A stretch of DNA of 64,000 nucleotides from Ovis canadensis. Taxonomy: Eukaryota; Chordata; Mammalia; Artiodactyla; Bovidae. Under the pieces are notes generated by a model. The model did no database searches. It saw only the letters and a program-made list of their open reading frames with translations, and was not told the origin of the DNA. The number at the start of each line of letters is the position of its first letter. Within the stretch, counting starts at the first letter, position 1. The DNA is taken from assembly GCF_042477335.2 (NCBI RefSeq), contig NC_091255.1, positions 29,862,501-29,926,500 on the forward strand, written 5' to 3'. Shown piece after piece: positions 56,385 through 64,000 of the stretch. The position numbers and the translations under genes are program-made.

Positions 56385-57200
56385 ACTCTCATTTAGCAAA
56401 GTGTTTTATTCAAAAGCTTCTCAGCACCATCTAGTTGTCAGAAAGAATAGATGATATCCCTTTTTTGTGCCCACCCAACTCCCAATTCCAGAGGCAGAAG
56501 TTGAACCATTTGGCCAGAGCTCCCTCTAATGATTATAATTCAGATCATGATAAGGTTTTGGTTGTTCTCTCACCCACTTTCCCTGACCCTCTACTTAACC
56601 ATGACTCAAGTAGAGCCGTGTTCTCCACAGTTCAGAACAGCTGGAAGGAATCATGTCAGTTTTGATCAACCTCCCATTCCTGGGCTATTCGAGGCACACA
56701 GAATTACCTTGACAAACACTGAATTCAGTGACTGCCACCTCAGAAGAACAGTGATACTGCCAGGCAGCATGCAGTTTTGAGAGCTCAACTATTAGGGCAC
56801 CCTCCCCCCACGCTACTCTAGGAACAAGGGGCACTAGGACCACGTTCTCTCCACACACCTCAACTGCTCATCCTCTCCTGCCTTATCAACACAGACACAG
56901 AGCCAAACCGGTGTGACAGACTTAAGACAAACAATTACATCTGATTAAAACGCTAAGAGATCCTGAGCTGCTGGAGATGAGGAGAGTAGATAGTGTGACC
57001 TGATCTTTCCCTTTTTTTAAGAATATTTTGTTTCAGCATAAAGCACACTTTCCCAAAGAGGTTCCTGGAGTAGCAATCCAAGAGTCTGACTGTGTCCCGT
57101 GGGAACACACAGTCACCTATGTCACTTTGGCTTCAGTCCCTGGATCTGTCCTTTGCAGCTACTTCAGGTCCCACGGGAAAAGGAAAAGCTGGAGGCAACA
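56385..57200 (-). other. BLMH: BLMH 3' UTR
   Basis: Minus-strand sequence after the BLMH stop. AATAAA is at 56410-56405, which gives a 3' UTR of about 0.8 kb. No closer canonical hexamer was noticed. No repeat recognised within it. Confidence 0.7.
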
Positions 57201-57352
57201 TCACTTGGCCAAAGCACCCATGGGGTCCCAGGCTGGCAGGACAATGGGTTCCTGCTCTAGTACAGCTAGCACCTCTTCAGGGACATGCTTCTTGTCCACC
57301 ACCACTTCGTAGACGTACTCAGAGAACCACTCATCCGTCATGCACAGGTAAC
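57201..57352 (-). CDS. BLMH: BLMH terminal coding exon (partial gene)
   Basis: Bleomycin hydrolase, a cytosolic papain-fold (C1) cysteine aminopeptidase that forms hexamers. The exon follows a cttctccag acceptor and completes a split Gly, then encodes 49 residues: YLCMTDEWFSEYVYEVVVDK, KHVPEEVLAVLEQEPIVLPA and WDPMGALAK, TGA at 57203-57201. This corresponds to human residues 407-455. The C-terminal arm reaches the active site in this family. The catalytic Cys, His and Asn are in earlier exons outside the window. Val is present at residue 443 and Lys, not Glu, at the C-terminus. Same strand as SLC6A4. Confidence 0.95.
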
Positions 57353-57504
57353 CTGGAGAAGAGAACAGGAGCCTCATGAATCCAGAGGGCAAGGGGCAAA
57401 GAGCAAAAACCTTACTGGCATTATGATAAAATCTTTTACAAAGCTATCATTTGTACATGTTTTTCAGCTTTCCCATCTGTAATTTCATTTCATCTGCTTA
57501 TTTT

Positions 57505-57812
57505 TAAAATTTTTGTTTATCTATTTTTGGCTGCACTGGGTCTTTGTTGTTGCACACAGGCTTTCTCTAGTTGCGGCAAGCACGGCTACTGTTTGTTGTG
57601 GTTGAGATGGCCTCTCTTGTTCTGGAGCACGGGCTTTAGGTGCGTGGACTTCAGCAATTGTGGTCCTTGGGCTCTAGCACTCAGGCTCAGCAGTTGTGGC
57701 TCATAGGCCCAGCTGCTTTGTAGCGTGTGGGGTCTTCTCGGACCAGGGATTGAATTCCTGTCCCCTGCACTGGCAGGCAGATTCCTAACCAATGGGCCAC
57801 CAGGGAAGCCCC
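57505..57812 (-). mobile_element. CHR-1-like SINE
   Basis: Reverse orientation: ttttggctgcactgggtctt, tctggagcacgggctttagg, gaccagggattgaattcctg and gggccaccagggaagcccc. Confidence 0.87.
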
Positions 57813-57865
57813 CTGATGGAGTCTTATTAGCAATCTACAAAGTAGACAGGACAGCAGAGCAATGT

Positions 57866-57988
57866 TTTTACCAGTGAGAAAAACTGGGGCTCAGAGTAAC
57901 TAAGTGATGAGCCCAGGTTACATGGGGGAAGTTCAGAGCTGGGCCTTGGACCGAAGATCCTGTGCGATTCCACTGCTCAGGCTGCCTC
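57866..57988 (-). mobile_element. MIR fragment
   Basis: gtgagaaaaactggggctca, gagtaactaagtgatgagcc and gattccactgctcaggctgc form the MIR core and flank. Confidence 0.78.
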
Positions 57989-58475
57989 ACTGAGGGTGAG
58001 TCAGTGACCCTGAAGGTAGGTGGAAATGTTTCTTGTTCACACAGCCATATGTCGGGGGTTAATCTCTAGGATCAGAAGAGCAAGCATACCCATCCCACCT
58101 TCTCAGCATCACTGGCTGTTTTCTCTCATTCTTCTCTACCATAAATTTCTACCCAACAATCAGCTTAGCCATCAGGGGAATCCTGACGGGGCCTGGTCTT
58201 CATACCCAGGGAGCCACTTATTTGCAGATGATACTGTGTGAGTCTGTGTTTTCTTAGGAGGAAATCTGTGGTGAAGAAGAGAGAGTCGCCTGACCTATAT
58301 TCCTTGCTGAGGCCCTGGGATTTATGGATCTCTCCAGTGGCAGGAATGAACAGGGGCACAGCAGTACTAACACCCCAGACTGAGGCTTATCTGAGAAAAA
58401 GTGTGGTGTCCTCAGGCATCTGGTGACAAGACACCTGCCTCTTCCCATCAGGGAGACTATCCCAGGCTCCACTAG

Positions 58476-58702
58476 CGGTGGCAGGCTCAACTGCTTTAAT
58501 CATGTCTGACTCTTTGTGACCCTATGGACTGTAGCCCACCAGGCTTCTCTATTCATGGGATTCTCTGGGCAAAAATACTGAAGTGGGTTGCCATTTCCTC
58601 CTCCAGAGGATCTTCCTGATCCAAGGATCAAACCTGTGTCTCTTAAGTCTCCTAGCACTGGGAGGTGGGTTCTTTACGACCAGCACCACCTGGGAAGCCC
58701 AA
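58476..58702 (-). mobile_element. Bov-tA SINE with 12-bp target-site duplication
   Basis: Reverse Bov-tA (ctgctttaatcatgtctgac to caccacctgggaagccc). Flanked by aggctccactag at 58464-58475 and 58703-58714. Confidence 0.94.
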
Positions 58703-59093
58703 AGGCTCCACTAGGACAACATAAATTCCTCTTCAGAATCATACCACTACCAAACTGAAATGGGAAAACATTTCACCTGAGGCATTGCTAATATAAAGAG
58801 TGAAATTAAGGCAGGAGATGAAAGTGTGTGTATTTAAAATAAGGATGGGCCATGGAGAAAGCAGAGGACAAAAGTGTGTAACTGCACAGGTTACCTCCTA
58901 CACGCTGAGCACTCACAGTAACTAGCGATCTTCATCATCGTCTTACCATAGCTGGCACCTGCTATATACTAGATACTTGAGCCATTTTTTCTCTGCAAGT
59001 GTGCAAATCTAGGTCTGTGCTATATCACTTTCCACTAGAGAGGACCGAGAGAGGGAGAAGAGGTAGGTGTTCCTCAGGAGGTCCTCTAGTACA

Positions 59094-59501
59094 TTGGTTC
59101 TCAAACTTCTTGGCCCCAGGCTCATGACTGTGAACTTAAAACTACCGAGGACTCTAAAAAGTTGTTGATACGGGTTATACTTAATGATGTTAACCACATT
59201 AAAAATTAAAATAGAAAGCTAAAAATACTGATTCACTTAGGAAAAAATAATTATATCCTCCAATACAAAATAAATTCTAGTAAGGAAAGTGGCATTACTT
59301 TGTGATGCAGAAGACAGCTGAATTCTTATATCTGCTTCTGTGTGCAGTCTGCTGCAACTGTTCTTTTGGATGAAGCAGAAGCAGCAAATCTGGCCTCATG
59401 CAGATATGCTGTCAGAGGAAGGAAGACCTTGTAGATGTCCTAGGAGGGTCCCAGGGACCTGGCAGGGGTCCTCAGGGCCCACTCTGAGAACTGCTGCTCT
59501 A
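59094..59501. mobile_element. MER5A-like hAT-Charlie element
   Basis: Left end ttggttctcaaacttcttgg, internal tgttgatacgggttatactt and aaaaattaaaatagaaagct, and right end cactctgagaactgctg give the MER5A layout with inverted ends. Confidence 0.82.
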
Positions 59502-59661
59502 AAAGCAAGGCTGATTTAAATAATTAAAAGGCAATGGGACGGTAAGTCAACTTTTATAAACGAAATGGTACGACAGAGGACATCATTTAACTTGAGAACA
59601 GGACTGCTTCGGGGAGCTCGTCTCTGCCGCGCTCTGCCCCTCCCTGGCAGGAGTCAAGGCA

Positions 59662-60408
59662 GCGCATCCTGACGTGGCCCTGCACCTTTGCCCTCAGGAA
59701 GCGCATCCTGACGTGGCCCTGTGCGTTTGCCCTCAGGCAGTGCATCCTGACGTGGCCCTGTGCGTTTGCCCTCAGGAAGTGCATCCTGACGTGGCCCTGT
59801 GCGTTTGCCCTCAGGCAGCGCATCCTGACGTGGCCCTGCGCCTTTGCCCTCAGGCAGCGCATCCTGACGTGGCCCTGCGCCTTTGCCCTCAGGAAGCGCA
59901 TCCTGACGTGGCCCTGCGTGTTTGCCCTCACGCAGCGCATCTCCTGACGTGGCCCTGCGCGTTTGCCCTCAGGCAGCGCATCCTGACGTGGCCCTGCGCG
60001 TTTGCCCTCAGGCAGCGCATCCTGACGTGGCCCTGCGCCTTTGCCCTCAGGCAGCGCATCCTGACGTGGCCCTGCGCGTTTGCCCTCAGGAAGCGCATCC
60101 TGACGTGGCCCTGCGCCTTTGCCCTCAGGCAGCGCATCCTGACGTGGCCCTGCGCCTTTGCCCTCAGGCAGCGCATCCTGACTTGGCCCTGCGCCTTCGC
60201 CCTCAGGTAGCGCATCCTGACGTGGCCCTGTGCGTTTGCCCTCAGGCAGCGCATCCTGACGTGGCCTTGCGCGTTTGCCCTCAGGCAGCGCATCTCCCGA
60301 CGTGGCCCTGCGCGTTTACCCTCAGGCAGCGCACCCTGACGTGGCTTTGCGCGTTTGCCCTCAGGCAGCGCATCTCCCGACTCGTGGCCCTGCGCGTTTG
60401 CCCTCTCC
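59662..60408. repeat. 39-bp CpG-rich minisatellite, about 19 units
   Basis: Unit starts gcgcatcctgacgtggccct and ends gcgcctttgccctcaggca. Units begin at 59662, 59701, 59740, 59779, 59818, 59857, 59896, 59935, 59976, 60015, 60054, 60093, 60132, 60171, 60210, 60249, 60288, 60329 and 60368. Units 8 and 17 are 41 bp (CATCTCCTG or CATCTCCCG) and the last is partial and altered. Variants alternate between gcgcc/gcgcg/gtgcg before tttgc and between aggca/aggaa ends. It lies in the last BLMH intron. Confidence 0.97.
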
Positions 60409-62511
60409 AGAAAAAGCCAAGGAAAGGCCGCCAGCACTCATGCCAAGTCAGATCACGACGACCCCCTCATGATCCAGGGCTCCGTTCTCAACAGGAGACA
60501 CCAGGAAGCACACACACAAACATTCCCAAGTCCCTGGCCTCTCACATCACCCACGTCACTGCCACTGAGTTTCAGCAGCCAAAGCTTGGTCAGTTGAAGG
60601 GCCAGCCAGTACCATTTCTTGCTGCATCCTAAGTAAATGCTTCCTGAAAAAAAGTTTCAGCATCTGCCTTGCCCATGAGGAGTTTTCAGTGGGCAGGAGA
60701 CCAGGCTACTAAGTGCCACACCATCTGAGACAGGAGGCATCCTTCCCCTCACCCTAATGCTCGCTGAATGAATCCTGAGAGGGGCTTGGGGCAGGCAGAG
60801 AGGCAGGTGAAGGATGGAGGCAGATTCATGTAATAAAGTTCTGTGTCCTTTCAACAATACTATCATCACACAATCAAATGAGTCTTCAAAAAATGCCTGG
60901 AGAAAATGGACAATAAGTACATCTACGCTATCTTGTTCCAAAAGCAGGAGATAAGATTAAGTCCTCACAAATTAAAACTCCTATCGATTGTAATCCACCC
61001 TTTCAGGGTCCCCGCCAAGAGGACCTGCCTTGATTAGTCTCTCTCTTCAGGATATGAGTTCTCTGGGGGCCCACAAAACCTCCCAGTCTAGGTGGCTGCC
61101 AAGTAATTGCACCCTAGGTAGATAATGACCTTGTGGCTGCTGTAACTGTTGATACTGCGTGTCCTGGAGTTTGACTGAGGAGATTAGGATCAGTGTGTCT
61201 GAAACCCGAGTGAGTGCTGTGGAGAGGAGCAGCGAGGTGCCCACTCGGGCAGGATTAGAGTGGCTATCTTGATCTGAGGAAAGATGCAGCTTCTAGCCCT
61301 CATGTACCTTGGCCACTGGAAACTGGCGTTCCCCAAAGACCAAAGAAACAAACAAAAAAGGAAAACAAAAATCTGCCCCAAGGATCCTGGCATTGCATTC
61401 AGGGAAACAAATGGACAAGTAGATAAAGAAAGTCAGCTTTAGGGACTAAGGTGAAATTAAATTTTGTTTAAACATTAAATGTCTTGCTTACACGCAAGAA
61501 ATAAAATAAAGAAAGGAAGAGGAAGAAATAAAATAAGTGAACAGTCCCTCAAAGACACTGGCAACATTTCCATATCTGTTAAGAGAAAGAGCAGCATGGG
61601 TCTGTAAAGGGAGAAACAGCAATCTGCAGATATAGCTCTAGACAGGTTAGGCCTAATGCACTCAGAAACAAAGGGATTCCAATGGGTTCATTTAAGGGAA
61701 AGAAAAACTTTACCCTAAAAAATCAGTTTTCTGAAATCCTACTAAAGATCTAAGTTTTAAACCTTTCAGACATAAATTAAGGTGATAAGTATATTATTAT
61801 TTATAAATGAGAAATGTTTTGCTTTGTACTATGAAATAGTTCACCTCACTAACAAAACTACTTGTGGTTCAATTTTTGTTGTTGTTGCTATTTTTAAAAA
61901 AGGTATGACAAAATCAAGTTACTGTTCTGCTGTGATGAATCTGTCTGGCAGCCTGAACCTAAGGAAGCCAGACGACCGAGGCCTCATTAAGTCACTGCCA
62001 ATCTTTCACTTGATGCTGATAACTCAGGGCTGAAGAAAGGCTCCCAGAAAGGGAAGGAAAGCCTCACTGACACTTGCCTCATATTTCAAACTTCCTAATA
62101 AATAGTGAGAAATCACTCCACAAAATATTAATCAGTCATTTAAAATGAAGTTGCAAAGACTATGCAGTAACATGGAAAAATGTTTAAGTGATAAAACTAT
62201 ATAAAAATAGTGTATCCTTTATAATGATGTTAAAATTCCAAATACACAGGGGGACAAAACATGAAAAACAATGATAACTTTATATCCCGGAGTAGGTGAT
62301 TTTCCCTTCAAAATTCTGAAATATTATATTGCTTTTGACTCCTTAAAGATAATCCAAATAATTAATGCTCCTTATAAAAAATCTCGTAAGGACAGAGGGA
62401 GGAAGATGATAAAATGAAGGAAGAGGAGCAGAAGGAAGAGGTGGATGAAAAGAAGACAAATACACATTTTAAAACTGCCTACAATCCCGCCATCCTGGGT
62501 TAGACCCTGTG

Positions 62512-62742
62512 CGTGAGTGCATGCTAAGTTGTTTCAGCTGTGTCTGACTCTGTCTGACTCTGGTGGACTACAGCTAGCCCACCAGGCTCCTCTATCCATG
62601 GGATTCTCCAGGCAAGAATACTGGAGTGGGTTGCCATGCCCTTGTCCAGGAAATCTTCCCAACCCAGGGATCGAACCTGCATCTCTTATATCTCCTGCAC
62701 TGGCAGGCAGGTTCTTTACCACTAGCGCCACCTGGGAAGCTC
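62512..62742 (-). mobile_element. Bov-tA SINE
   Basis: Reverse Bov-tA (taagttgtttcagctgtgtc to gcgccacctgggaagctc). A 10-bp repeat of tctgactctg is present near its left end. Confidence 0.92.
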
Positions 62743-62771
62743 AGTTTAGGCCCTAGTTAGATTTTTATGTC

Positions 62772-62828
62772 CTGGAGAAGGAAACAGCAATCCACTTCAG
62801 CACTCTTGCCTGGAAAATCCCATGTACA
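62772..62828 (+). mobile_element. Bov-A fragment
   Basis: ctggagaaggaaacagcaat and cactcttgcctggaaaatcc are a short BovA-unit head, truncated. It lies 30 bp from the preceding SINE. Confidence 0.8.
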
Positions 62829-63039
62829 TCCTCTGATAAAAACTTATATGTGTAGACGCTATACGTTTAATAAAAATGAGATAGCATAATGTTCTTATAC
62901 CACAGAGTATCACATATGCTGTTTTCCAATATTGCTCTTTTCATATTAATAAAAAAACTATCTACACTATAATTTTTAAGTACTGAATTTATGAGTAAAA
63001 CCAAAATGTGTTTAATTCCCTACTGTTGGAATCTGAATT

Positions 63040-63545
63040 ATTTTTTCATGCTTAGAAACAACACTGCTATAAACAATTTTGTAATTAAACCTCTGTGTAC
63101 ATCCTTAATCATCTACTTAATTTCTTTGTGTCCTTATCAATAATGGGTATATATAATTACAACTTTCTTTTTGGGTCCAATCTGAACTTTTGTCTGTGGA
63201 TGCTTGCTATTCAGTTTTCTTTCGTAAAGAGTCTGTTTGGGACCTCTGCCGAATTTTAACTGGTATATTTGCCATTTTCACAGTGATCAGTAATAGGGCT
63301 CTCTATATTAATATAATGATTGCAAACATTTTTCCTATTATGTAATTTGCCTTCTAATTTAGTTGATGATGTTTTCTAGTATACTAAATTTTTTTTTTAT
63401 GAAGTCAAATTTATCAATCTTTTCCTTTATGGCTTCTAAGTTTTTTTTTGTTATGTTTATAAACATTTTTGTTTGATGTTTCCACATCAGTAGTTTCATT
63501 ATCTTGCATTGTCTGGATGTACCATAGTTTAACCAGTTTCGCCAC
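63040..63545 (-). mobile_element. Probable old L1, antisense
   Basis: gtcaaatttatcaatctttt and cctttatggcttctaagttt around 63404-63445 match antisense L1 patterns. The left limit is a guess. Confidence 0.5.
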
Positions 63546-63785
63546 CAATACTTTGGCCACCTAATGCGAAGAACTGACTCCTTAGAAAAGACCCCAAAGC
63601 TGGGAAAGATTGAAGGCAGGAGGAGAAGGGGACAACAGAGGATGAGACGGTTGGATGGCATCACTGACTCGATGGACATGAGTTTGAGCAAGCTCCAGGA
63701 GTTGGTGATAGAGAAGCCTGGCATGCTGCAGTCCTTGAGGTCATGAAGAGTCGGACACAACTGAGTGACTGGACTGAACTGATAA
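63546..63785 (+). mobile_element. BovB (RTE) LINE 3' end
   Basis: Plus orientation: aatactttggccacctaatg, gaagaactgactccttagaa, ggatggcatcactgactcga and ggacacaactgagtgactgg are BovB 3' end text. Heavily 5'-truncated. Confidence 0.9.
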
Positions 63786-64000
63786 ACATTTCCCTGCTAT
63801 TATATTGAAAAAAAAAAAATTGAAAGCAAAGTAGGGTAAGTGGTAAGAAAACGTAAGAAACACAGTCTCAATGAAAACCACTCATTAAGGCCTAGACACA
63901 GCTATGAACACACGCAATTTCATAGGTAATTAAGTAGTAACAATCTGTCAACCACTTCTGTTAGTTACCCACTGTGTAAAGCATGCCTTACATTTGTATG

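Larger units (their letters stand above)
57353..64000 (-). other. BLMH: BLMH last intron (partial)
   Basis: No further BLMH exon was found up to the window edge; the preceding exon (with the VENSWGEDHGHKG motif) must lie beyond 64000. Contents: CHR-1 SINE, MIR, Bov-tA, MER5A, 39-bp minisatellite, Bov-tA plus Bov-A fragment, old L1 and a BovB end. Confidence 0.8.

Noticed and set aside
59662-60408. CRISPR-like array
   Set aside because: Units are contiguous without spacers, and the genome is mammalian.
59674-60632. ORFs of 178 and 236 codons on plus and 117 and 169 on minus, as candidate genes
   Set aside because: They are products of a 39-bp tandem repeat without stops; both strands are open at once and the proteins are pure 13-residue repeats.
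57400-64000. Search for the preceding BLMH exon (VENSWGEDHGHKG)
   Set aside because: No minus-strand match was seen; the exon probably lies beyond the window.

Overview
This window is eukaryotic nuclear DNA from a ruminant, most likely a bovid (cattle, sheep or goat type). The evidence is the repeat content: many tRNA-Glu/BovA composite SINEs (Bov-tA, Bov-A), CHR-type SINEs and two pieces of the RTE retrotransposon BovB, a set typical of Pecora. Species cannot be resolved from sequence reading alone. The gene order NSRP1 (+), SLC6A4 (-), BLMH (-) matches mammalian synteny of human 17q11.2.

Layout. (1) 1-5.2 kb: the last three coding exons and 3' UTR of NSRP1, a nuclear speckle splicing regulator; the 5' exons lie outside the window. 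(2) 5.2-12 kb: the convergent intergenic spacer, holding an antisense L1, several Bov-tA copies and a MIR split by a SINE. (3) 12.97-45.03 kb: the whole serotonin transporter gene SLC6A4 on the minus strand. All 13 coding exons were placed; together they give 1893 nt, i.e. 630 codons plus stop, the same length as human SERT, with transporter-site residues at the human numbers. The noncoding first exon and its CpG-island promoter are at about 44.6-45.5 kb. (4) 45.5-56.4 kb: intergenic DNA with a trimeric Bov-A SINE and an L1 that carries a nested BovB and a Bov-A. (5) 56.4-64 kb: the terminal exon and 3' UTR of BLMH (bleomycin hydrolase, minus strand) and part of its last intron, which contains a striking 19-copy, 39-bp CpG-rich minisatellite.

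There is no operon-like organisation and no sign of a new multi-gene system. The most interesting items are: the minisatellite, each unit of which usually carries TGACGTGG; a BovB insertion with a 5' inversion and a clean target-site duplication inside an L1; a GC-AG intron in SLC6A4; a short strong-context uORF just upstream of the SERT start codon; an L1 that abuts a 5' splice site of NSRP1; and a three-unit Bov-A element bounded by a 12-bp duplication. Comparisons with human proteins are from memory, not from an alignment run here.
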